A DNA stretch of 64,000 nucleotides. Origin: Buxus sempervirens. Taxonomy: Eukaryota > Streptophyta > Magnoliopsida > Buxales > Buxaceae. The stretch lies in assembly GCA_947561395.2 (NCBI GenBank), contig OX387182.1:1684001-1748000 (forward strand), read 5' to 3'. Below, in pieces: positions 48,180 to 56,778 of the stretch. Every line of letters begins with the position of its first letter. Positions within the stretch are counted from its first letter, which is position 1. The notes below the pieces were generated by a model that saw nothing but the letters and a program-made list of their open reading frames with translations, was not told the origin of the DNA and did not search any database. Made by a program: the position numbers and the translations under genes.

Positions 48180-49611
48180 AAATGAAGAAAGACACGAATT
48201 CGAACTCTCCTTCGTCCATGCAAGTTCGAACCTGCAGCAGCAAACAACTCAATGGGAATCACTAACCAGAATTGCGGCAGCAGCAGACAAGCCTTGGTGT
48301 GCAGCTGGAGATTTCAACGTAGTACTCTATGAACATGAGAAAAGAGGTGGGAACCCAATTCAGGTTCGCAAAGCCGAGGCCTTTTTAAATTTCATGAACA
48401 ATTGTAATCTGATGGAAATTCCATGTAAGGGTATGAGATTTTCTTGGTGCAATGGAAGACAGGGTTTGGGGAGAATTCGTGAAAAAATTGATAGACTTAT
48501 AGGAAGTACTGAATGGTGTACCCTGTTCCCAAACTCCGTGCTCTGGCAGGATCCCATTGTGGGGTCGGATCATGCGCCTATGTGTATTGATTTGAAAAAC
48601 ACCAAAAATAGGAACCACAAACTTTTTAGATTTGAGAAGCTGTGGATTGAGGAAAAAGACTGTTCCAGTGTTATTGAGGGTAGTTGGAAAACGAGTCATG
48701 GTAGCCTTCAAAGGAAGATGAATTTTTTGAGTGTCTCGCTTAGTGCGTGGAGTAGAAATACGATAGGGGATGTTAACAAGAGAGTGGAAATTGTCTTTGC
48801 TGAGTTAAAAAGAGTCCAAAAGCTTCTTGAGACCTGTGAGGACCCAAACCTGACTACTTGGGAGAATAAAGTTCAACAGGATTATGTCTTTGCCCTCAAA
48901 GCCCAAGAGAAATTTTGGGCTCAGAGATCTAGGGTCAGATGGCTAAGGGATGGAGATCTAAATACTACTTTCTTCCATCTGTCGACCATAAATAGAAGAC
49001 ACAGAAACAAAATCGTGTCCCTTAGGAATGAGTATAATGAAGAGATTAAGGATGAGGATGAGATCGAGGGAATGATTGTGGACTACTTCCAAGGGATCTA
49101 TATGAGTGACAATAGAGAGAAAAGTTTTGACTTTCTCAGACACCTAACCCCCTGCATTTCGGAAAGTGAAAATAGTCTATTAATCAGACCTGTTACAGAA
49201 GAGGAAATTTGGGCGTCGGTGAAAGCTATGGGTGCTCTTAAAAGCCCTGGCCCGGATGGGTTCCAGGGTATTTTTTATCAAACCTATTGGGAGCTTGTTA
49301 AAAAGGAGGTGTGTTCCATGGTTCAAAATTTCTTCTCTGATGGAGTTTTTGATAGGAAAATCAACTCCACCCACATTGTCCTTATACCCAAGAATGATAA
49401 CCCAAGAAAGATTGGAGAGTATAGGCCCATATCCTTGTGTAACTTCTGCTATAAGATTATCTCTAGGATAATAGTGGACAGACTTAGACCTCTCATGAAC
49501 AAAATCATTTCCCCGCACCAAGCTGCTTTTGTTCCCGGGCGTGTGATTCAAGAAAACACCATTGTTGCCCATGAGCTGTACCATACCATTAAGAGCAAGA
49601 AAAAAACATGA
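47902..49611 (+). CDS. LINE ORF2, N-terminal part (APE endonuclease and RT start)
   Basis: The frame starts MKILAWNCRGLG at 47902; it is also open from 47758. APE-type endonuclease motifs that nick target DNA are intact: WNCRG, SETLMNE, AAGDFNVVLYEHEKRGG and GSDHAPM. The RT fingers follow: SPGPDGFQGIFYQTYW, HIVLIPKNDNPRKIGEYRPI and ISLCNFCYKII. The frame ends at a TGA (49609-49611) just after an A7 run (49600-49606). The protein continues in the overlapping frame that follows. Confidence 0.9.
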   Translation: MKILAWNCRGLGRAPTMLHLRNMIRKLRPNIVMLSETLMNETNSAKRIRKMGFTNFWWKAARERAEGFWLLWDQSCNISVNIIMDWCIHMTIENEERHEFELSFVHASSNLQQQTTQWESLTRIAAAADKPWCAAGDFNVVLYEHEKRGGNPIQVRKAEAFLNFMNNCNLMEIPCKGMRFSWCNGRQGLGRIREKIDRLIGSTEWCTLFPNSVLWQDPIVGSDHAPMCIDLKNTKNRNHKLFRFEKLWIEEKDCSSVIEGSWKTSHGSLQRKMNFLSVSLSAWSRNTIGDVNKRVEIVFAELKRVQKLLETCEDPNLTTWENKVQQDYVFALKAQEKFWAQRSRVRWLRDGDLNTTFFHLSTINRRHRNKIVSLRNEYNEEIKDEDEIEGMIVDYFQGIYMSDNREKSFDFLRHLTPCISESENSLLIRPVTEEEIWASVKAMGALKSPGPDGFQGIFYQTYWELVKKEVCSMVQNFFSDGVFDRKINSTHIVLIPKNDNPRKIGEYRPISLCNFCYKIISRIIVDRLRPLMNKIISPHQAAFVPGRVIQENTIVAHELYHTIKSKKKT

Positions 49612-52016
49612 ATCAAGGCCTTTTTGCTGCTAAACTTGATCTATCTAAAGCATATGATAGACTTGATTGGGACTTTATTGAAAAAACCTTGCTTGCCTAT
49701 GGTTTTAATATGCATTTTGTGTCTCTAATCATGTTTTGCATCTCTACTGTTTCATTTAAGGTGCTTATAAATGGTAAGGCATGTGGGCAAATTAACCCGT
49801 CCAGGGGAATTAGGCAAGGGGATCCCCTGTCCCCTTATATTTTCATTCTAACCCAACAAGTGTTGTCTGTAGCTCTCTTGAAGGCGGAACAAGACCAACT
49901 GATTCATGGCATTAAAGCAAGCAGGGTGGCTGAGCCAATAAGTCATCTAATCTATGCAGACGACCTCCTATTGTTTGGGAGAGCAAAAGAAGGTAACATT
50001 AATAATTTTCTTCAGATCACTAACCTTTTTTGTGAAATGGCAGGTCACATGCTGAACCTTGACAAATCGGAGGTCTATCTCAGCCCAAGCGTGAAGGGGC
50101 AGCTTAAAGGCAAACTTTCAAGGATCTTTGGAGTCAAACCCACCAAAAACCCAGGCAAGTACTTGGGAATTCCGATATTCAATGCAAAGCCTAGGGTAAG
50201 GCATTTCCAAAGTCTGATGGAAAGGATCAACAAGAGGCTAACAGGATGGAAAGCAAAATTGTTAAACCAAGCAGGTAAGGTCACTCTTATAAACTCTGTT
50301 TTATTAAGCACTGCTCAATATTACATGTCTAGCTGTAAACTTCCTATGAAGATTTGTGATGACATTGATAGAGAAGCCAGGAACTTTTTTTGGTTTAAAC
50401 CTCTTAAGGATAGGACCTTTCATACTTTGTGTTGGGAGAAAATATGTCTTCCTAGGAGGCTTGGGGGTTTAAACATAAAAAACAGTAGGAAATTTAACAC
50501 TGCTATGTTTGCAAAGATTCCTTGGTCCCTAGCAAGAGGGGAGGAAAAGCTGTGGGTGAAGCTCATGAGAGCAAAGTATTATCCGGAATCTGAGTTCCAG
50601 AATGCCAATCTAAAGCGATCAAATTCTTGGCTTTGGAGGCAAGTTCACAAGGCTAAGGAAGATCTCAATGTGGGAATTAGATGGCAGTTGGCTAATGGGC
50701 AGTCGGTGATGCTCAATGACAGTAGCTGGACGAAATGGCTTGATAACTTTGATTACCAAATTCCCTCTCTTTGGGAGAACAAAAGGGTTGCTGACCTCAT
50801 TGACCAAGCGTCTAGAAACTGGGATGTGTCCAAGCTGATGAGTATCTGGCCCCCCTCCCAAGTCCATCAAATTCAACAGATTCCGATCAGTAAGTATGCT
50901 ACAAAGGACAAATTAGTATGGGCTGGTACCTCATCTGGTTTTTTCTCTGTTAGTTCAATGTATAGATTGCTATCTGTGGGTTCAATTGTTGATGCAGATG
51001 AGAAAGATTGGCTCAAAATCTGGCACATCCCGTGTCCCCAGAAGATTAGAATGTTCCTTTGGAAGGTGGTACAAGAGGGTAACACTACAAATGACATCCT
51101 CCACTCTCGGTTGGGGGTGCCTCTTGATATGTGCATACTGTGCAACAAGGAGCAGGAGTCAGGCTTCCACCTCTTCTTTAAGTGTGACTTTATAAGGGCT
51201 CTCTGGTTTGGTTGCATGGGGGGAAGATTGCAAGACCATCATCAGATTCAAAGTGCAAAGGACTGGGTGTTTAATCATATTTTTAAATCTGGGAGAGTGG
51301 GGGTTGCTGAACCCCTGTCGGTTATGGGAGCTTGGGCAAACATTTGCTGGATTGTTTGGAATGCCAGAAATAGTGGCCTTTTTGAGAATGTTAAGCCTTC
51401 TATTTCTATTGCTACATCAAGGTTTTTTTCTTTGCAGGTTGATTCCAACTGTATTGCTAATGGGGTGCACGTGAGCAACAGAAAGGAGTATGAGCAGCAG
51501 TTTGTGAGATGGCATTGTCCACCCCTAGGGTGGCACAAGATCAACGTGGATGGAGCGGCCAGGGGATCCCCGGGTCTTGCAGCGATTGGGGTTATTATTA
51601 GAGATGAGCAAGGGCGAGTTATTGGTTCTTTGGCTCACACTGTCGGCACTTCAAATGCTATTGAGGCTGAAGCCACTGCAGTACTAGAGGGACTAAGGTG
51701 TGGCCTCGCATTAAACAGCAACCGGGTGATTATTGAAAGTGACTCATCCGCAATTCTGAAGTACATTTCCAGCAGAAGTTTAGAAAACTGGAGAATCAAT
51801 CACATTCTTGAAGAGATTTACCACCTGTCCAACTTCTTCATTGCTATCCGGTTTTGTAAAATCTTCCGTGAGGCAAATTTTGTTGCAGACGGTCTGGCAA
51901 ATTTTGCCTTGGACCTGTTCCCCTGCTGGTGGTGGAACAGGGTTCCTGATATGTTGATGTGTAAGGTTGGGGACGACCAAATGGGTCGGTCCCACCCCCG
52001 TTCTGTTCCTGTGTAA
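49608..52016 (+). CDS. LINE ORF2, C-terminal part (RT palm, zf-RVT, RNase H)
   Basis: This continues ORF2 in the -1 frame relative to the upstream part; the first Met codon (49608) overlaps the upstream stop. RT palm motifs are [27 protein letters not shown] and the catalytic LIYADDLLLFG, then DKSEVYLSPS and KYLGIPI. The zf-RVT region covers about residues 450-560 (IWHIPCPQKIRMFLWKVV, CILCNKEQESGFHLFFKC). A C-terminal RNase H domain runs over about 640-780 (INVDGAARGSPGLAAIGVII, AIEAEATAVLEGL, VIIESDSSAIL, REANFVADGLANFAL) and keeps the D-E-D-D acidic pattern. It stops with TAA at 52014-52016. Confidence 0.92.
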   Translation: MNQGLFAAKLDLSKAYDRLDWDFIEKTLLAYGFNMHFVSLIMFCISTVSFKVLINGKACGQINPSRGIRQGDPLSPYIFILTQQVLSVALLKAEQDQLIHGIKASRVAEPISHLIYADDLLLFGRAKEGNINNFLQITNLFCEMAGHMLNLDKSEVYLSPSVKGQLKGKLSRIFGVKPTKNPGKYLGIPIFNAKPRVRHFQSLMERINKRLTGWKAKLLNQAGKVTLINSVLLSTAQYYMSSCKLPMKICDDIDREARNFFWFKPLKDRTFHTLCWEKICLPRRLGGLNIKNSRKFNTAMFAKIPWSLARGEEKLWVKLMRAKYYPESEFQNANLKRSNSWLWRQVHKAKEDLNVGIRWQLANGQSVMLNDSSWTKWLDNFDYQIPSLWENKRVADLIDQASRNWDVSKLMSIWPPSQVHQIQQIPISKYATKDKLVWAGTSSGFFSVSSMYRLLSVGSIVDADEKDWLKIWHIPCPQKIRMFLWKVVQEGNTTNDILHSRLGVPLDMCILCNKEQESGFHLFFKCDFIRALWFGCMGGRLQDHHQIQSAKDWVFNHIFKSGRVGVAEPLSVMGAWANICWIVWNARNSGLFENVKPSISIATSRFFSLQVDSNCIANGVHVSNRKEYEQQFVRWHCPPLGWHKINVDGAARGSPGLAAIGVIIRDEQGRVIGSLAHTVGTSNAIEAEATAVLEGLRCGLALNSNRVIIESDSSAILKYISSRSLENWRINHILEEIYHLSNFFIAIRFCKIFREANFVADGLANFALDLFPCWWWNRVPDMLMCKVGDDQMGRSHPRSVPV

Positions 52017-52195
52017 TTGCTTATCTTCTTTTGAATAAAGTGTTTGTTTTCATTTCAAAAAAAAAAAAAAGGTATTATCGGTTACACAAAATATCGGACG
52101 GCTGCTATTAGATTCATCTTTATCTTCATTTCGTTTCAAAACGTGATTATCCTCCTATGGTAACATGGTGGGTGAGAGAACAGGGTCAACACTAT

Positions 52196-52278
52196 CCAAT
52201 TGTTTTTCGCCACCTCAGTCGTGAAAAATATCTTTTCGTTGGAGATATTTTCTTGTCGAGGTGGCAAGCAACGATTGG
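52196..52278. promoter_or_regulatory. Fold-back with paired evening elements, copy A1
   Basis: The arms are CCAATTGTTTTTCGCCACCTC and its near-complement ending GAGGTGGCAAGCAACGATTGG. Inside, AAAATATCT (52225-52233) and its complement AGATATTTT (52243-52251) pair in the stem around a loop of about 9 nt (TTTCGTTGG). AAAATATCT is the evening element bound by CCA1/LHY-type clock factors. Confidence 0.75.
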
Positions 52279-52315
52279 TCACTGAGCAGCCGCCTTTCGG
52301 GTGAGAGAACAGTAT

Positions 52316-52399
52316 CCAATTGTTACATTGCCACCTCAGTCCTGAAAAATATCTTTCGTTGGAGATATTTTTCTTGTCGAGGTGGCAAGCAACGATTGG
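52316..52399. promoter_or_regulatory. Fold-back with paired evening elements, copy A2
   Basis: This is a tandem repeat of A1, about 120 bp downstream, with evening elements at 52346-52354 (plus) and 52363-52371 (minus). It lies 110-195 bp upstream of the unit A start codon. Unit B has only one such fold-back, so this copy arose within unit A or was lost from B. Confidence 0.75.
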
Positions 52400-52509
52400 C
52401 AACTGTTGAGCAGCTCCCGTCTTCTTCAAGCACCACACGAGCAAGTCGGAGCTCAAGAATTTACCCAAAAAAAAAAGTCGGAGCTCAAGAGAGAACAGAA
52501 CGATCATCA

Positions 52510-52929
52510 ATGCCGGCGTCGGTCACAGATCTCCTGCTTCAAATGCCGAATCTAGAAGCCGAGAGGTCGAATCTCCTCCGGAAAATTTTCGAGGAAGGAG
52601 GTTACGCGTACGTTAGGATGGCGACGCTGGCTACCGGTGGGGATTTCCCGGCGGCGGAGGCGGCGCGGGAGATGGCGTGGGAGCAGCTCCATTCGGGGCC
52701 GTGGCACTCGGTGTCGCCGGTGTGGAGGGACGCGTACTCGATGGCTTGTCTTCACGTTGCGGCGTTTCACCACGGTGCGGGTGATTCTCAAGAGGCTCTC
52801 AGAGTGCTTGATATGGGATTGATCATGGGCGGGAGCCTTCTGCGTCAGGATATGGATTTGGCGGTTGAGAAGATCTTGACAAGCTCGGGCTCCGCAAAGG
52901 GTGTTGATGATGGTCCCAGCGAGACGGAG
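52510..52929 (+). CDS. Duplicated first coding exon of JMJ30/JMJD5 (copy A)
   Basis: It encodes [20 protein letters not shown] and onward for 140 codons, ending at a GT donor (GACGGAG/GTGAAG) in phase 0. It is highly similar to the first exon of the downstream JMJ30 gene but lacks 42 nt (14 codons) near its 3' end. It covers only the N-terminal helical region; the JmjC exons are not repeated in unit A. It is either an orphan fragment or an alternative first exon that could splice in phase to the exon at 58164. The frame is intact and shows no stop. Confidence 0.8.
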
Positions 52930-53145
52930 GTGAAGGTTCGTTAGTTTTTTTCCGGCCCGAAAATGAAATTTATTTTCTGAATGACGCTGAATTACTGGAT
53001 TACGTGCTTTTTTTTTTTTTTTCTCTTTTATTCTAAATAAGAGTCTGATTAAAGCCTAAAATTAATGAAAATTTGGAGAACTTGCCTGCAATTAGGGTTA
53101 AATTATTGCATTTTCTTTCCACTGGGTAAGTAATTCAAATGCGCA

Positions 53146-54049
53146 GAGGTCGGTGGTGCTCGAGGCGATTCAGGAGAGCGAAGAGCTCGAGGCAGGCGTT
53201 GAGTGTGTGAGGTGGTCATCGTTCCCAGATAGTGATCTGGTTTCGCCTCTGGTTTTCTTCTTGGCTATTCCGATCATATCCGGTGATCTTGTCCTCCTCA
53301 TCCTCTCGTTTTCTCCTTGGGGTTTTCATCTGCTGTTGGTGTCTTCTTGTGGCATCTACATCGACCTTGGGAGGCATTCGAAGATCTACCGATGGAATTG
53401 GTTCTTGAAGACTCGGACGACACGGACGGGGACGGCAGTGGGCGGTTACCCCGGCTTTTTCTGGTGGGAAAAAGTCGGTTTTGGGTACCCCTCTTCTGGC
53501 TTGCTTTGTTCTTTTGTCTTGGTTTTGGTTTTAGTTTTTCTTTCTCTATGTATGTATTTTGTGTTCGGACCTGCCGGTGCTATGTTGATGTATTTTGTGG
53601 TTGTTAACAGTGTTTATGGTCGATTATTGCTTTTGTATGTGTTTGAGGAATCTTGCTGCAGGGTTGCTATGCTCAAACACCCTCTCCTACATCTCTGTGC
53701 GTGGCCGTGATCCGGTTTGCCGGATTCTTGTCCACTCTTTTTCACATCGCCAATGGCGATGTTTCCCTCCCTTCTTATGGGAGTTAGTTTTTTAATCCGC
53801 TTCGGTGCGGACCCTTCGTCAGACGTTACCGTTGGTTTCCAGCTGGTGTTTGTGGTTCTGACAGCTTTGATATTTCTCTTTCGAGACGTAGTTGATCGAA
53901 TTACTGAGTTAGCGGTCCTGTTCTTGAGGTTCTTGTTGTTCCAATCGTCCTTCTGTATTTTTCCCAGGTTGTTGGTGTCTAATGTGTATATAATATTGGT
54001 TTTTGTTCATGGATGTATATAAGCTTGGAATTTCACAAAAGAAAAAAAA
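53146..54049 (+). mobile_element. Retroposed sequence of unknown origin (904 bp)
   Basis: It is flanked by the 18-bp direct repeat AAGTAATTCAAATGCGCA (53128-53145 and 54050-54067) and has an A-rich 3' end (54041-54050). Unit B has one copy of the target without the insert (about 57430-57448). These are hallmarks of LINE-mediated retroposition. The frame at 53153-53710 (VLEAIQESEELEAG...) matches no protein I recognise. It could be a 5'-truncated LINE 3' UTR or a processed pseudogene. It lies in intron 1 of copy A. Confidence 0.85.
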
Positions 54050-54067
54050 AAGTAATTCAAATGCGCA

Positions 54068-54648
54068 AACAATATCATTAAATGAAGTTTTTTTTTTTAA
54101 AGTCGGTACAAGGGAAATTTTTTTTTTTTTTTTGTGTTTGTGGTTGTGTGTGGTTGGGGGGAGTGATGGGTACGGTTTAGGGTTGCTTTTACTTGTCAGA
54201 GTAAATACAAGTTCTTTGTAGTTGAAATTTAGAAACCAGAAATCTTAATGGTCAACCAAAGGTTGCAGGACTAAATTCAGTAAGGATGGCTACTGACCTG
54301 GGGTTGGAAAAATGCTTTGTACAATCCTTTTTCTTTTCGTTGTGCTTTTGGTGGTTGTGGCTGCCGTCCTGCAGCGCCCTCATGTTCCAATGATTGATAA
54401 ATCAAGGCTCATGTTTGGTTAAACAATGGGAACAAAAGTAAAATGGCACTTCATTTTAGAGGAAAACTGTAAGGGCTTACGAATGAATTTTTTTTTCTAT
54501 TGAGCCCACATTTTTTCAATCAGTTAAACATGAAAATCTCATGAAGATCATTTATTTTACATTTTTCTCTAGATTCTGGCTTACCATACACAGCCTAAAG
54601 ATTTTCCTGCTTCCTCTTCATCTCATAACAATGCATCTTCTGCTACTG
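54068..54648. other. Intron 1 remainder of JMJ30 copy A
   Basis: This matches unit B 57450-58027 closely, and ends exactly at the duplication junction after GCTACTG. No JmjC exon follows before unit B starts. Confidence 0.85.
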
Positions 54649-56439
54649 GTAGGGTTTACCGTAGAATCCCTGCAGCAGACAATTTCATCTCTAGCTTACT
54701 TCTTTTTTTGTCCAATCTTGAGTTTTTTGAATATAATACAAGAGGTACATGCACTACTGCACGTCTACATTGTAGTTAACGTGGACTTTCTTCAATAGTT
54801 AGTGTTTGTAGGAGACATGCATTTGGGTGGGTAGTTATTACTGGACAAAACTAGTCTTTTTATAATTTTTTGACGGCTTGTTTTGACTATGAAAGAAGTG
54901 GACCAAAATATCTGAAAAATATTCCTTAGGGTTGGCTTTATAATAGTATAGTTGCAGTTTTTTCACTGATGTATTGTAGTGCTTTCTACAAGCTTACAGA
55001 TTTAAATATGCACAACTGACACTCCTGTTTGATAATAATTTGATTTAAACAAACATGGTATACTTACGCTGACCTTGACATCTATTATATTTATTTTGGT
55101 AACTTACAAAACATTTTCAAATTGTACAAACTCATATATTTCAAAGTGCTAACTGTTTTACAACAAAAATTAATCCATAATATAGAATGTCATTCCTACT
55201 AAAAGCTTAAGCTAATATTATGTGAATTTTTATATGTTTAATTATATTCCTAACACTCCCTTCACAGGTGAGCCGGACTCAAACTCATTTTTAGGAAGTC
55301 CCTATACGCAGAATTTTTTTTTTACTAATAGGTGGAGTGGAGGCTTGAACTCAGGAATTTGGCGTTAGCCAAAGACTCCGATACCATATAGAATACCGTT
55401 TCTACTAAAAACTTAAGCTAACAGTAGAGGTGAACTTTTATATATTTTATTATATTCATAACAGAGTGCTCTTCTCAGCATCATAATAATGTTCCCATGC
55501 AACATGAATGTATAATTAATTATTGATTCAGTAAATTGAAATAATTTAAGTTTACTTTTTAAAAACAAATGACGTATTCGCTTCAAAATTAATAATTAAA
55601 ACATGTTATTTCATAATTCTCTTGTTATATTAAAAATAACCCATATCAAACACTGCCTAATTATTTTGTTCAACAATACTTTAGATTGACAATAACAACA
55701 TTCGTTTTTCTTAAACATCCATTGGGAGTTTTACAAAAGATTTATCATTCACTTTAAAATATCCGTAATGCACCATGAGCAAAATAATTTGACAATTTTC
55801 TTTTTCCAGATTACTATTAATAATGTCTTGACTGCATCAGCCATGGTTGAAGCTTTATCGACGCATTCCTGAACAAAATTGTGCAAGGATGGCAATGGGA
55901 CGAATTAAATGGATAACCTGTCCCGCTTCGATGTGGCATAAATTGGGCTATGGGCAGATTAGAGTTTAATATAAAAATGAAATATAACACTTTTGGGTTG
56001 CGTTGAACGTGTTGTTTTTATAGAGCCATAAGGTAAAGAGCAAGGTTGGTGTTATCTAATCGCAATTCTTATATTTGTGCTCAAAATGTTTGCAATATTA
56101 GTTGAAGCCATGCAAAGTTAGGTTCGTGACCAAACCGTTTTCAATAACAGATCCAACGGCCACTATTAATTTTTGCTGGCCGTAACTATCCCATGGACCC
56201 CACCATACCGAGTTGTCAAAATTTCCACTCACTTCGGCGAAATAACGTGTGGACTCATCCGACTGTAAGCGCTCAGTTGCTATTGTTATTGTAGGACAGA
56301 TCCCATTAGAGTAAGCTATTATCGGTTACCCAAAAGATCGGACGGCTGCTATTAGATTCATCTTGATCTTCATTTCGTTTCAAAACGTGATTATCCTCCT
56401 ATGGTAACATGGTGGGTGAGAGAACAGGGTCAACACTAT

Positions 56440-56524
56440 CCAATTGTTTTTTTGCCACGTCAGTCGTGAAAAATATCTTTTCGTTGGAGATATTTTTCTT
56501 GTGGAGGTGGCAAGCAACGATTGG
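56440..56524. promoter_or_regulatory. Fold-back with paired evening elements, copy B
   Basis: The arms are CCAATTGTTTTTTTGCCACG and a near-complement ending GTGGCAAGCAACGATTGG. Evening elements lie at 56470-56478 (plus) and 56488-56496 (minus). It lies 255-340 bp upstream of the JMJ30 start codon. Arabidopsis JMJ30/JMJD5 is an evening-phased clock gene regulated through evening elements, so function is plausible. Confidence 0.78.
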
Positions 56525-56571
56525 CCACTGTTGAGCGGTCGCCCGTCTGGTCTTCTTCAAACACCACACGA

Positions 56572-56690
56572 GCGGATGGCATCGTGTAAGCACCCCTCAC
56601 AGATGAATGGTGGCCGCCCAAATGAGTGGTGGCCCCCAATGAATATTAAGGGCCGCATGCAGCATTTGGTGCGGAGGATGTGAGTCCCAC
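56572..56690. mobile_element. Diverged MITE insertion just upstream of JMJ30
   Basis: Sequence absent from unit A interrupts CACACGAG/CAAAGTC. It contains GGCATCGTGTAAGCACCCCT, GATGAATGGTGG and GGTGGCCCCCAATGAATATT, resembling the GGGCATCGTCTAC family at 45610-46083. A CACGAG/CACGCGAG pair at the borders may be the target duplication. Confidence 0.55.
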
Positions 56691-56778
56691 GCGAGCAAAG
56701 TCAGAGCACAAGAGTTCACAAAAAAAAAAAAAAAAGTCGGAGCTCAAGAGAGCGAAAGAGAGAACAGAACGATCATCA

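Larger units (their letters stand above)
46189..52068 (+). mobile_element. Near-intact L1-type LINE (5.88 kb)
   Basis: The element is flanked by the 12-bp duplication AAGGTATTATCG (46177-46188 and 52069-52080) and ends in poly(A) with AATAAA at about 52034. Unit B retains the unoccupied site (AAGCTATTATCGGTTACCC at about 56315-56333). It has a 5' UTR of about 280 bp, ORF1 with DUF4283 and a CCHC knuckle, ORF2 with endonuclease, RT, zf-RVT and RNase H, and a short 3' UTR. The only visible break is a one-base frameshift in ORF2. It inserted about 440 bp upstream of the unit A JMJ30 start codon, in the same orientation. Confidence 0.95.
52081..52509 (+). promoter_or_regulatory. Promoter/5' UTR region of JMJ30 first exon copy A
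   Basis: This 430-bp region between the LINE and the unit A start codon is homologous to about 56320-56778 in unit B. It holds two tandem fold-backs with evening elements (52196-52278 and 52316-52399). The LINE now separates it from the rest of the original upstream region (43778-46188). Confidence 0.7.
43778..54648. repeat. Tandem duplication unit A (JMJ30 5' region, with later insertions)
   Basis: Unit A starts at GTAGGGTCTG (43778) and corresponds to unit B starting at GTAGGGTTTA (54649). Homology is continuous through the promoter region (for example ATGCATTTGGGTGGGTAGTTA in both), the first exon and part of intron 1, and stops after GCTACTG at 54648 (unit B: 58027). Unit A is longer because of insertions at 44777-45077, about 45610-46083, 46189-52080 and 53146-54067. 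Confidence 0.9.

Noticed and set aside
53153-53710. Frame of 185 aa (VLEAIQESEELEAG...) as a gene or as JMJ30 exon 2 of copy A
   Set aside because: It lies entirely inside the retroposed insert bounded by the 18-bp target duplication and has no JmjC similarity.
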